A DNA stretch of 33,281 nt, taken from positions 1 through 33,281 of the forward strand of contig JASHNV010000140.1 in the NCBI GenBank assembly GCA_030041455.1, in the 5' to 3' direction. The notes under the pieces are model-generated. The model did no database searches. It was not told the origin of the DNA and was given only the letters and a program-made list of their open reading frames with translations. Source of the stretch: Spirochaetia bacterium (GTDB lineage Bacteria > Spirochaetota > Spirochaetia > DAHUYW01). Within the stretch, counting starts at the first letter, position 1, and every line of letters starts with the position of its first letter. Made by a program: the position numbers and the translations under genes. Of the stretch, positions 22,535-30,462 are shown one piece after another.

Positions 22535-25216
22535 ATGGCCGATACCAAGGAAACCGCCGCCGCTCGGACGACCGTCGCTCGAAACGGCCGCCTCCGCCGC
22601 GCGTCGCCGCACGGAGCCGCCGCGGCGCGGAACGAGCTCGTGGAGCAGCGCTTTCTCAGGCTCTGCGGGGTCGCTGAGGAGGAGCTCTTCGCGGAGCTCG
22701 AGACCTCGGCGAAAGGGCTCTCCGAGGCGCTCGCCGAGGAACGGCTCGACGCGTACGGACCGAACAGCCTCGCGGGCGGACCGCGTTACGGCTTCCTCAA
22801 GGACATTTGGCTGCGCGTTCGAAACCCCCTCGTCGTCCAGCTCGTGATCATCTGCGCCCTCTCCTTCGCGCTCGGCGACCCCCGGTCGGGCTCCGTCGTC
22901 GGCGGAATGCTCTTCCTGAGCGTCGTTTTCTCCTACATCCAGGAGAGCCGCTCGGGCCGCGCGGTGGAGAAGCTCCGCAAGCTCGTGCGGACCTCGGTGC
23001 TCGTCGCGCGGGAGGGCCGCGAGACCGAAATCGACATAGGACTCGTCGTCCCCGGCGACGTGGTCGTGCTCGCCGCGGGCGACATCATCCCGGCGGACGT
23101 CCGCATCCTCCAGGCGAAGGACTTCTTCGTGAGCCAGTCGGTCCTGACCGGCGAGTCCCTGCCGGTTGAGAAGACCGCGAGGATCCTCGCCGACGCGAAG
23201 GAGGCCCTTGAGCTCTCGAACGCCTGCTTCCAGGGAAGCAACGTCGTGAGCGGCTCGGCGAGAGCGCTCGTCGTGGGCACGGGGATGCAGACCTATCTCG
23301 GCATGCTCTCGAAGACGCTCGGAGGGGCGCCGCGGCCGACGAGCTTCGATCGGGGCGTGAAGAGCTTCGTTTGGCTCATGGTCCGGTTCATGGTCGTCAT
23401 GGTCTCCGCGGTCTTCCTCATCGTCGGGGTGACCAAGCACGATTGGTTCGACGCCCTGCTGTTCGGCCTCTCGATCGCGGTCGGCCTCACCCCGGAGATG
23501 CTCCCGATGATTCTCACCGTGTGCCTCTCGAAGGGCGCGCTCGTGATGTCGCGGAAGAAGGTCATCGTGAAGCAGCTGAACGCCATCCAGAACTTCGGCG
23601 CCATGAACATCATCTGCAGCGACAAGACCGGCACCCTGACGCAGGACCGCGTCGTGCTCGAGCGCCACGTCGACGTGGTCAACCGCGAGAGCGAGGACGT
23701 GCTTCGCTACGCCTACATGAACAGCTACTACCAGACCGGGCTGCGCAACCTTCTCGATAAGGCGGTCCTCGCGAACGAGGACCTCGACGTGGAACGGACC
23801 TGCCGCAAGGTCGACGAGCTGCCCTTCGACTTTCAGCGCAAGCGCATGTCGGTCGTCATCGAGTACGAGGGGACGCACGTCCTCATCTGCAAGGGCGCGG
23901 TCGAGGACGTCTACGGGGTATGCGACCGCTACCAGATCGACGAGGAGATCTATCCGCTCACCGAGGTCATCAAGACCGACCTCTCCGACGACTACCGCGA
24001 GCTTTCCGAGGACGGCTACCGGGTGCTCGCGATAGCCTACCGCGAGTTCGGCCTAGAGAAGGAGACCTTCGCCGCGGGAGACGAGACCAACCTGATCCTC
24101 CTCGGCTATATAGCGTTTTTCGATCCCCCGAAGGACTCGGCGCTCCAGGCGATCGAGTCGCTCAACCGCTGCGGCGTTGCGGTGAAGATCCTCACGGGCG
24201 ACAACGAGCTCGTCACCCTCAAGGTCTGCAAGGACGTGGGCCTCGCGGCGGGAAAGGTGCTCCTCGGCAAGCAGATCGCCGGGATGAGCGACGAGGAGTT
24301 CTTGGGCCAGGTCGAGGAGACCGACGTCTTCGCCCGCCTCACGCCCTCCCAGAAGGAGCGCATCGTCACGCTCCTGAAGAAGAAGGGCAACGTGGTCGGG
24401 TTCATGGGCGACGGGATCAACGACGCGCCGGCGATGCGGGCGGCGGACGTCGGCATCTCGGTCGACACCGCGACGGACATCGCGAAGGAATCGGCGGGGA
24501 TCATCCTGCTCGAGAAAAGCCTCCTCGTCCTCCAGGACGGCATCATCGAGGGGAGGCGGATCTTCGCGAACATCACGAAATACATCAAGATGGGCGCAAG
24601 CTCGAACTTCGGCAACATGTTCAGCATGCTCGGCGCGAGCCTTTTCCTGCCGTTTCTGCCCATGGCGCCGATCCAGGTTCTCCTGAATAATTTCCTCTAC
24701 GACATCTCGCAGCTCGGCATTCCCACCGACCGGGTCGACGACGAGTTCCTCGCCAAGCCCAAGAAATGGAACATCGACCTCATCAAGAAGTTCATGATCT
24801 TCATCGGTCCCTTGAGCTCGATCTTCGACTACGCGACCTTCTTCCTCATGCTCTTCTTCTTCCGGGTGAATCAGTACGTGCTCGCGGCGACCCCCGCCGC
24901 GACGAAGACCTACCTCGCGTCGCTCTTTCACACCGGATGGTTCGTCGAATCGATCCTGACCCAGACCCTCATCGTCCATATCATCCGCACGAATCGAATC
25001 CCGTTCATCCAGAGCGGCCCCGGCAGGGCGCTCGCGTTCTCGACGCTTTCGGTGGTCGCCGTCGGGATCCTGCTCCCCTACTCCCTCGCCGGCCCCGCCC
25101 TCGGTCTCGTTCCGCTGCCGGCGGTCTTCTGGCTCTGGCTTGCGATCTTCCTGCTCGCCTACAGCGCGCTCACGCACTCGGTCAAGCTGTGGTTCTTCAG
25201 GAGATACGGGAATTGA
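22535..25216 (+). CDS. mgtA: Magnesium-translocating P-type ATPase (P3B, MgtA/MgtB type)
   Basis: 893 residues, standard length. TGES at 205-208 (actuator), CSDKTGTLTQD with the phosphorylated D363, KGAVEDV (nucleotide site) and GDGINDAPAMRAADVGIS starting at 625 (hinge) are all intact. The TM4 segment TPEMLPMILTVCLSKGA and the following KKVIVKQLNAIQNFGAMN are characteristic of MgtA/MgtB Mg importers rather than Ca or Na pumps. The basic N-terminal tail (about 1-35) is like that of MgtA. ATG 22535 has GAGAGGAG upstream. The 41-bp gap from murJ is too short for a Mg riboswitch, so Mg control, if any, is different. It is followed by an EIIA-like gene 32 bp later. Confidence 0.93.
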   Translation: MADTKETAAARTTVARNGRLRRASPHGAAAARNELVEQRFLRLCGVAEEELFAELETSAKGLSEALAEERLDAYGPNSLAGGPRYGFLKDIWLRVRNPLVVQLVIICALSFALGDPRSGSVVGGMLFLSVVFSYIQESRSGRAVEKLRKLVRTSVLVAREGRETEIDIGLVVPGDVVVLAAGDIIPADVRILQAKDFFVSQSVLTGESLPVEKTARILADAKEALELSNACFQGSNVVSGSARALVVGTGMQTYLGMLSKTLGGAPRPTSFDRGVKSFVWLMVRFMVVMVSAVFLIVGVTKHDWFDALLFGLSIAVGLTPEMLPMILTVCLSKGALVMSRKKVIVKQLNAIQNFGAMNIICSDKTGTLTQDRVVLERHVDVVNRESEDVLRYAYMNSYYQTGLRNLLDKAVLANEDLDVERTCRKVDELPFDFQRKRMSVVIEYEGTHVLICKGAVEDVYGVCDRYQIDEEIYPLTEVIKTDLSDDYRELSEDGYRVLAIAYREFGLEKETFAAGDETNLILLGYIAFFDPPKDSALQAIESLNRCGVAVKILTGDNELVTLKVCKDVGLAAGKVLLGKQIAGMSDEEFLGQVEETDVFARLTPSQKERIVTLLKKKGNVVGFMGDGINDAPAMRAADVGISVDTATDIAKESAGIILLEKSLLVLQDGIIEGRRIFANITKYIKMGASSNFGNMFSMLGASLFLPFLPMAPIQVLLNNFLYDISQLGIPTDRVDDEFLAKPKKWNIDLIKKFMIFIGPLSSIFDYATFFLMLFFFRVNQYVLAATPAATKTYLASLFHTGWFVESILTQTLIVHIIRTNRIPFIQSGPGRALAFSTLSVVAVGILLPYSLAGPALGLVPLPAVFWLWLAIFLLAYSALTHSVKLWFFRRYGN

Positions 25217-25248
25217 TCGAGCGCGCGTCTGAAGAGGAGAACACCTGA

Positions 25249-26037
25249 ATGAAAAGCCTGCTGAACGCGCTCCAGGACGGTCGCCTCGTGGAGCTGCCCG
25301 ACAACACGAAGGACATGTGCCTGGAATACCTCGCGAACCTCATCGAGGCGATCCCGGACGTCGAGACCGGGGACGATCTCTTCGAGATGATGAAGCAGCG
25401 CGAGGCCCAGTCGAGCACCGGCATCGGAATGGGCGTCGCCTGTCCGCACTTCGTCGGATCGACCGGCACCGAGCTCGTCTGCGCCGTCGGATGGTCCCCG
25501 GAGGGCATCGACTACGGCTCGCCCGACGGCCAGCCGGTCCATCTCGTGGTCATGTACTACATACCGAAGACCCACCGGAACATCTACCTCAAGGAGCTTT
25601 CGGGGCTTTCGCAGGCGATCCACAAGACTGCAGGCATTCAGTCGATCATCCGGGCCGACGACATCAAGATCGTGCGCCATCAGCTGCTCGAGTGGGTGGG
25701 CATCGCGATCGACGAGACGCTCCCCGACGAAAAGGCGCGCATGATCAAGCTCGAGGCGCGGCAGGCGGCGGCCGCCTCGGTGGGAACCGCCTCGTTCGCC
25801 GGGGTCCCGGCGGCCTTCCAGCTGATCCCCTTCTCGCTCGTCATAGGCGGCGGGAGCCCGATCGTCCTCACGCAGAACCGCGAGCTCGCCGAGGAGATCG
25901 AGCGCCATCCGGAAGTCAAGCACCTTCCGAAGGACCAGACGGAGTTCAAGCTCGGCGACTTCCGGGTGGTGGTCCGGGCCTCGTCCATCTATGCGCTCGA
26001 CCGGGTCGTCTACGACTGCCTTGCGATCACGTCGTAG
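25249..26037 (+). CDS. PTS EIIA-2 (PtsN/fructose-type) domain protein with C-terminal extension
   Basis: 262 residues. The first 150 or so form a PTS EIIA-2 domain: GIGMGVACPHF has the phosphoacceptor-position H67 (compare IAIPH). The C-terminal 110 residues (VGTASFAGVPAAFQLIPFS, PIVLTQNRELAEEIERH, FRVVVRASSIYALD) are not part of a normal EIIA, and I do not recognise them as a named domain. No EIIB or EIIC gene is nearby, so this is probably a regulatory EIIA rather than a sugar carrier. The gene starts 32 bp after the Mg-ATPase, with GAAGAGGAGA as ribosome site. PtsN-type EIIAs are known regulators of K+ transport, so control of the Mg pump is a reasonable inference. A T7 run follows at 26047-26053. 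Confidence 0.82.
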   Translation: MKSLLNALQDGRLVELPDNTKDMCLEYLANLIEAIPDVETGDDLFEMMKQREAQSSTGIGMGVACPHFVGSTGTELVCAVGWSPEGIDYGSPDGQPVHLVVMYYIPKTHRNIYLKELSGLSQAIHKTAGIQSIIRADDIKIVRHQLLEWVGIAIDETLPDEKARMIKLEARQAAAASVGTASFAGVPAAFQLIPFSLVIGGGSPIVLTQNRELAEEIERHPEVKHLPKDQTEFKLGDFRVVVRASSIYALDRVVYDCLAITS

Positions 26038-26053
26038 GCGCGGGCGTTTTTTT
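26010..26053 (+). terminator. Weak candidate terminator after the EIIA gene
   Basis: A 7-bp perfect stem (CTACGAC 26010-26016, GTCGTAG 26031-26037) ends with the stop codon. Seven T (26047-26053) follow after a 9-nt gap, which is too long for a textbook intrinsic terminator. Confidence 0.25.
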
Positions 26054-26075
26054 CCGATTCGGGAGCGGGAGGGCT

Positions 26076-26264
26076 CTATGCCTTGACGACGTTTCCGCGC
26101 TTGAGGCAGCGCGTGCAGATACGGATGGTCTTCTTGCTTCCGTCCATGATCGTTTGAATCTTGAGGATGTTCGGCTTCCACTCCCGCCGGGTCTTATTGT
26201 GCGCGTGGCTGTACTTGTTGCCGGTGACCGTGCCTTTCCCGCAGATGTCGCACCTTCGTGCCAT
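26076..26264 (-). CDS. rpmB: 50S ribosomal protein L28
   Basis: 62 residues, normal length. It is the zinc-binding (C+) form: C5 and C8 in RRCDICGK, C50 and C53 in RICTRCLKRG. SHAHNKTRREWKPNI in the middle is the conserved rRNA-binding core. The start is the ATG at 26262-26264 with AAGGCGGAG a few bases upstream; the frame stays open upstream but without family sequence. It is monocistronic, convergent with the EIIA gene, with its own promoter at 26307-26335. Zinc-type L28 often has a zinc-free paralogue elsewhere for metal starvation; none is visible here. Confidence 0.96.
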   Translation of the reverse strand: MARRCDICGKGTVTGNKYSHAHNKTRREWKPNILKIQTIMDGSKKTIRICTRCLKRGNVVKA

Positions 26265-26306
26265 AATCTCCGCCTTTGCATGGATTCGCGTCGAGAGACA
26301 TCCGGG

Positions 26307-26335
26307 ACTATAGCAGAATCCGCCGGGCATGGCAA
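26307..26335 (-). promoter_or_regulatory. Promoter of rpmB
   Basis: On the minus strand TTGCCA (26330-26335), 17 bp, TATAGT (26307-26312). It gives a leader of about 35 nt. Confidence 0.75.
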
Positions 26336-26576
26336 TACGGACGGAAGGCATCTCGATCGAAGCGTCGGGCATCCTCTCCCGAGGTAACGATCTCCGGCCA
26401 GGAGCGCAGGGGTCCTGGATTTCGGACCTCTCGCCACGGAGAGACCGTCCGTTCCGACCCGCGCGGGCTTCGAAGGCGGCGCAAAAGGAAGATCCTCGCA
26501 CACTCGCCGCCCGCGCACGCGGCCGAAGGCGCACGACGGCGAAACCGATCCGGAACACCCTGTTTGTTTTTCACGC

Positions 26577-26613
26577 GGGACCGCCCCGCGCACCCTTCCC
26601 GCGGGGCGGTCCC
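26577..26613. repeat. 14-bp perfect inverted repeat
   Basis: GGGACCGCCCCGCG (26577-26590) and its exact complement (26600-26613) enclose a 9-nt loop. There is no T-tract downstream on either strand. Confidence 0.8.
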
Positions 26614-26714
26614 CCGCGGGAGCGACCAGGTCGAGGGAGGTTGCCCCGGGTCGCCGGTCGTCTTCCCTCCCCCTTAAGCTCGGTCCCGCGGAAGGAGCCG
26701 GATTTCGAAGGCGC

Positions 26715-26750
26715 ACCCGATACCTTGGCGCGCTCGCGCCGATATCGGGT
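26715..26750. repeat. Two-tier hairpin
   Basis: Outer arms ACCCGATA (26715-26722) and TATCGGGT (26743-26750), and inner arms GGCGCG (26727-26732) and CGCGCC (26735-26740), make a near-continuous hairpin with a small internal loop and a 2-nt tip. It lies about 75 bp beyond the acyltransferase stop on its transcribed strand. Confidence 0.7.
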
Positions 26751-26824
26751 CGCTGCTCACCCTCTCCCTCGACGTCCTTCCTCTCGGGCTCCCGCGCATG
26801 AGGCATGCGATCACGGTTTCGCCT

Positions 26825-27955
26825 TTACCGTATGATCTCGCGGACGACCGGCGTCCTCCGGAGGAGGAGCGCCACGGCAAGCGCCACAAGCCAGGCGAGC
26901 GGGGCGACGACGAGGTGCTTGGCGAGAAGCGGCGCCGACCACGAGGCGAGCGCGAGCGAGATGCCGATCAACACCGGCGGGTGGAACATGTAGATGCCGA
27001 AGGAGCTCGTCGCGAGAGCCGGCGCCTCGCGGGAGAAGTAGGTTCGGAAGAACGCCACCATCCCGATCGACAGGGACAGCGCTACGAAGGCCTCCCAGAC
27101 GGCGAAGGCGGCGCTCTGCCAGTGCCATCCGCCGTTGAAGCTCGCTATGCCGGCGGAAGCGCCGCCCGCGCCCATGAGAAGGAGCCAAGCCGGTATGCCG
27201 ACCGCGAGACCGACGGTGAACCAGCGCAGGCCCGTTCTCCGCGGAATCTCGGTGAGCCATCCGCGCTCCCCCGCGTGGACGCCCAGGATGAAGAGCACGA
27301 TGTAGCTCGCGAAGTAGCAGAACTGGAGGTTGGCGACCGCGGTGCCTATCGGAAAGACCAGGCGGATGAAAAAGGCGGCGAGCCCCGTCGCGGCCACGAG
27401 GCCGAGTATCCTGGGCGTGCCCGGCATCGGCGAGCGGGTCTCCTTTCGCGCGACGGCGAAGCGGACGAGAGCGTAGAGAAGGCAGAAGACGAGGAGGACC
27501 TCGACGAACCAGAGCGGACCGGTCCCGCCGAGGAACAGCCCGCGGGTCAGGTAGACACCGTACCAGCGGGCCAGGCTCATCTCGCGCATGAGGGCACCGA
27601 AGTGGTAGAGAAAGTACATGATGAGGGGCTGCAGCACGAAGACGTAGACGAGGAGCGGCACCCCCAGGCGAAAGAGCCGCTCCCGGACGAAGGCGGCTCC
27701 GCCTTTCCGCTCGAGCGCCCTCGCGGCGAAATACCCCGCCACGAAGAAGAGGCACCCCATGAACCAGGCCTGGGTGAACGAGCCATAGAGGCCGAACACC
27801 AGCTCGGAGGCGAGGGAGAGCCGCTGGGGGGAACCTTCCGTGTAGTACCACATCCCGAATCCGCTGTAGGTGACGTTCGAGTGCATGACGACGACGAGGA
27901 AGATGACAAATGCGCGCAAATTATCGAGGTAGGCCAATCGCGAGCTCCGCTCCAT
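26825..27955 (-). CDS. Acyltransferase family 3 membrane protein
   Basis: 376 residues with about ten predicted membrane segments. The N-terminal RLAYLDNLRAFVIFLVVVMH has the Arg and the conserved His of the acyltransferase 3 family (PF01757), whose members O-acetylate or O-succinylate surface glycans or glucans. GPLWFVEVLLVFCLLY in the middle and SSFGIYMFHPPVL near the end also fit the family. The frame extends upstream to 28045, but the ATG at 27953-27955 has AAGGAGAG 5-6 nt before it and starts the family sequence. It is divergent from the LuxR gene, with about 138 bp between. The substrate is unknown; no glycan biosynthesis gene is adjacent. Confidence 0.9.
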   Translation of the reverse strand: MERSSRLAYLDNLRAFVIFLVVVMHSNVTYSGFGMWYYTEGSPQRLSLASELVFGLYGSFTQAWFMGCLFFVAGYFAARALERKGGAAFVRERLFRLGVPLLVYVFVLQPLIMYFLYHFGALMREMSLARWYGVYLTRGLFLGGTGPLWFVEVLLVFCLLYALVRFAVARKETRSPMPGTPRILGLVAATGLAAFFIRLVFPIGTAVANLQFCYFASYIVLFILGVHAGERGWLTEIPRRTGLRWFTVGLAVGIPAWLLLMGAGGASAGIASFNGGWHWQSAAFAVWEAFVALSLSIGMVAFFRTYFSREAPALATSSFGIYMFHPPVLIGISLALASWSAPLLAKHLVVAPLAWLVALAVALLLRRTPVVREIIR

Positions 27956-28082
27956 GGTTTCTCTCCTTGCGGTCCGACGTAGGGGCAAGGTAGCGAAAGC
28001 GATCCGCGCCCGCCATCCCCGCCGTTTCCCGTTTTCCAGGACCACGGGCTACGAGCGAGTTCCCGGGAATCCCTTCCTAGCC

Positions 28083-28088
28083 TATAAT
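28083..28088 (+). promoter_or_regulatory. Consensus -10 box of the LuxR gene, leaderless
   Basis: A perfect TATAAT (28083-28088), with a poor -35 TTCCCG (28060-28065) at 17 bp. The ATG at 28094 falls at the expected transcription start, so the mRNA should have no leader. Confidence 0.6.
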
Positions 28089-28093
28089 GGCTC

Positions 28094-29017
28094 ATGTCGC
28101 CCGCAGGGATCCTCGCGATCTCGATCGTTGCCTTTCTCTCCGCCCCCGCGGCCTTTCTCCTGCTCTGGCTGCTGTACCTGCGGACCGGCGACGCTGGGGT
28201 CCGCGACCTCTCGATGGTGACCGTGAGCATGGCGCTGCTCCTCCTCGGGAACTTCCTCGCCGCTCTCGCGGGCGGCTACTTCGGTGCCCCATCCGACGGA
28301 CGGATCTATCTCCTCCTCCTCGACGAGGTGACGGTTGCGTCGGTCATGCTTGCCGGGTTCCTCTGCCATTTTGCGCATGTCGCCACGCGGACACCGGTCA
28401 CCCCGGGTGCCCGTCTCGCTTTCTGGGCGACCGCTTTTATCTGGCACGCCGCCGCGCTGTCGGCGGCGGTCCTTGCTCGGGCGCCTGAGGGAGGCTTCGA
28501 CGTGAGGGCGGGCTTCACCGTCACGACCTGCGGCCCCGCCGCGATGCTCACCTACGCGACGCTCCTGCTCCTCGCGCGGCGGCGGAGCGTCGAACGCGCG
28601 TTTCTCCTTCCCCATCCGGAGCGCTTCTTCCTGCTCTTCCTTCCATTCACGTATGTTTCGGTGGCCAACGACCTCTTTCAGTTCGGCGAGCGCCTCGGCG
28701 GGAGCGCGATCCCCCTGTCGCCGTTCTTCACGCTCGTCGTGAACGGCTTGCTCATCGTCTTGTGCGTGCGGAGGCTCGCCCCCGGCGACCAGGGCGAACG
28801 CGCGAGCGCGGGCAGGGGGAGCCCGTACCGGCTCACGGTCCGCGAGACCGAGATCCTCCCTCTCCTTCTCGACGGCGCTTCGAACGACGAGATCGGGGAG
28901 CGGCTGTGCATTTCGCCCCATACCGTCAAGAACCACGTCACCGCGATCTTCCGGAAGACGGGCGCGGAGAATCGGTTCGACCTTCTGAAGACGCTCGGGC
29001 CCGACTGGAGAGCATAG
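28094..29017 (+). CDS. LuxR-family regulator with seven-helix membrane domain
   Basis: 307 residues. About seven hydrophobic segments cover residues 5-225 (first at about 5-28), giving a membrane sensor domain. A C-terminal LuxR/GerE helix-turn-helix follows at about 243-300: LTVRETEILPLLLDG, then ASNDEIGERLCISPHTVKNHV, the typical four-helix DNA-binding unit. It is a one-component regulator that presumably senses a membrane or periplasmic signal. I recall that such membrane LuxR proteins are common in spirochaetes. The ATG at 28094 is directly after the -10 box. No adjacent target is obvious; the divergent acyltransferase is a candidate. Confidence 0.88.
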   Translation: MSPAGILAISIVAFLSAPAAFLLLWLLYLRTGDAGVRDLSMVTVSMALLLLGNFLAALAGGYFGAPSDGRIYLLLLDEVTVASVMLAGFLCHFAHVATRTPVTPGARLAFWATAFIWHAAALSAAVLARAPEGGFDVRAGFTVTTCGPAAMLTYATLLLLARRRSVERAFLLPHPERFFLLFLPFTYVSVANDLFQFGERLGGSAIPLSPFFTLVVNGLLIVLCVRRLAPGDQGERASAGRGSPYRLTVRETEILPLLLDGASNDEIGERLCISPHTVKNHVTAIFRKTGAENRFDLLKTLGPDWRA

Positions 29018-29490
29018 CGGCGCCGCGCGCGAACCTCGGACGCGGCTCGACTCATGCGGAGAGCGGAGGCACGAAGGACACGACGAGGCTTTCGGAGCGC
29101 GACCGCGTCGGTCGAGGCCGGCGTGTCGTGTCTCAGGGAGCGGAAAGCCCGATGCGTTCCGCTCGTTCGCCGGCACCCTACGCATCGCGCTGGACGGACG
29201 GCGCATCTCCTCCGAAGCGATTCCCGGCGACTCCTTGAGAGCCTGGCGCGGCGGCCGCACGCCGCGGCGCGTGAGCCGTCGATCGTCAGCCGGACCGCTC
29301 GCGCGTCATCGCCCTGGAGCCCGGATATCTCGTGCCCAAGACGGTCACGAGAAACAGGACTGCGAGACCAGGGCGGGTGCGCGAGATCGCCCCGCGTGGG
29401 TCGCGCGCGCACCCGCGTTTGGGGACCACGATTGGAGACCGCCGGCCCCGTCGTCGGAGCATGCCATGCTCCGGCTCGGGAGGGGAGCCG
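29018..29490. other. Intergenic region, possibly decayed coding sequence
   Basis: There is no intact gene. In the plus direction, short protein-like stretches (around TLRIALDGRRISSEAIPG at 29174-29230, and ALEPGYLVPKTVTRN at about 29310-29350) occur in different frames, which could be the relic of a frameshifted gene or chance. An 8-bp hairpin with a 3-nt loop (CGGAGCAT / ATGCTCCG) lies at about 29455-29473. Confidence 0.3.
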
Positions 29491-30336
29491 TTAGGAGAGC
29501 GCCGCCAGGGTGGTCGCGTACGCCTTTCGCGCGATATCCGGGAGCCTCATGCGCAGGAGCTCCTCGGAGATGATCTCGACTCCCCACGGGCCCCGGTAGC
29601 CGGCTGCGGTCACGCAGTCGACGAAGCCCCGGATGTCGAACTGCCCCTCGCCGCAGAAGGCGCGCGGCGTGCCCGCGTTGTCGCGGTGCACGCCCGGGCG
29701 CACGATCGGCGCGTCGTCGAGCTCGACTGAGGCGAGATAGCGAAGCGGAATCCGCGCGATCTCCTCGTAGGAAACGCCGAGGCTCACCATGTGCCAGAGG
29801 TCGATGAGGAGGCCGCCGTTTCCGGCTCCGGCGCCCTCCACCATCTCGACCGCCCCCGAGAGGGTATCGATCATCGCCGCGGACATCGGCTCGAAGACGA
29901 CGCTCGCGCCGCAATCGAGCGCGTCGGCGCACAGGGCGGCGAACGATTCCACGAGGCGCGGCATCGGACAGCGCTCGCGATGGAAGTCGCCCACCTTGAG
30001 GCACTTCGCGCCGAGCGCCTCCGCGGCGGCGAGCAGCTTCCGCTTCTGCCGGTCGGACTCCCGCTTTCGCTCTCCGTCGAGAAACCAGTCGGTGAGGAAC
30101 TCGACCTCGACGCGCGTGATGCCCGCGCCGTCGAGGACGCGGCGCATCTCGGCGAGGCTTGTCCGCTCGACGATGTGATCGAGGTCCGCGTGCCAGATGC
30201 CGAGCCCCGTAAATCCCGCCCGCGAGGCAGCCTCCACGCGTTCGCGGAAGCCGTAGGGGCTGTACTCGCGCGGCGAACCGGGGAGCGTTCCCGAGAGTGT
30301 CCAGTACGATGCGACGAGCTCGAAACGATCTTCCAT
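29491..30336 (-). CDS. Sugar phosphate isomerase/epimerase-like TIM barrel protein
   Basis: 281 residues, of the xylose-isomerase-like TIM barrel family, related in fold to the operon member at 4493-5344 but clearly divergent. Candidate metal ligands are E149 (VVFEP), D179 (LLIDLWH), E205 (ASVELDD) and E254 (WGVEIIS). The usual HLKD is replaced by VELDD, so the third ligand differs from the classic His. The start is ATG 30334-30336, with an AAGGA some 12 nt upstream. It stands alone: LuxR is convergent, and the TMEM97-like gene is divergent. Substrate and role are unknown. The myo-inositol or 2-keto pathway enzymes (IolE/IolI type) are close relatives in fold. Confidence 0.85.
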   Translation of the reverse strand: MEDRFELVASYWTLSGTLPGSPREYSPYGFRERVEAASRAGFTGLGIWHADLDHIVERTSLAEMRRVLDGAGITRVEVEFLTDWFLDGERKRESDRQKRKLLAAAEALGAKCLKVGDFHRERCPMPRLVESFAALCADALDCGASVVFEPMSAAMIDTLSGAVEMVEGAGAGNGGLLIDLWHMVSLGVSYEEIARIPLRYLASVELDDAPIVRPGVHRDNAGTPRAFCGEGQFDIRGFVDCVTAAGYRGPWGVEIISEELLRMRLPDIARKAYATTLAALS

Positions 30337-30427
30337 AGACGACGCGTGGTCCTTCGGACGCGGAGTGCCGCGAGAGGCAAGTGTAAAGCCCGCCGCTTCG
30401 TTCGACAACCCCGGTCGGGAGGAGGTG

Positions 30428-30433
30428 TATACT
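30428..30433 (+). promoter_or_regulatory. -10 box of the TMEM97-like operon
   Basis: TATACT lies 29 bp before the ATG at 30463, with a strong GGAGGAG ribosome site between. No good -35 is seen. Confidence 0.45.
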
Positions 30434-30462
30434 ACCGGCAGGCTTATCGGAGGAGCAGCTTC

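Larger units (their letters stand above)
26340..26824. other. Structured intergenic region without recognisable gene
   Basis: No frame shows protein family features. It holds three inverted repeats: 26398-26418 (6-bp stem), 26577-26613 (14-bp stem) and 26715-26750 (8-bp outer plus 6-bp inner stems). The region lies between the rpmB promoter and the 3' end of the acyltransferase gene. An undescribed structured RNA is possible; no flanking promoter or terminator is clear. Confidence 0.4.

Noticed and set aside
26577-26613. Rho-independent terminator for rpmB or the acyltransferase
   Set aside because: The stem is strong but no T-tract follows it on either strand. It is also upstream of rpmB and over 200 bp past the acyltransferase end.
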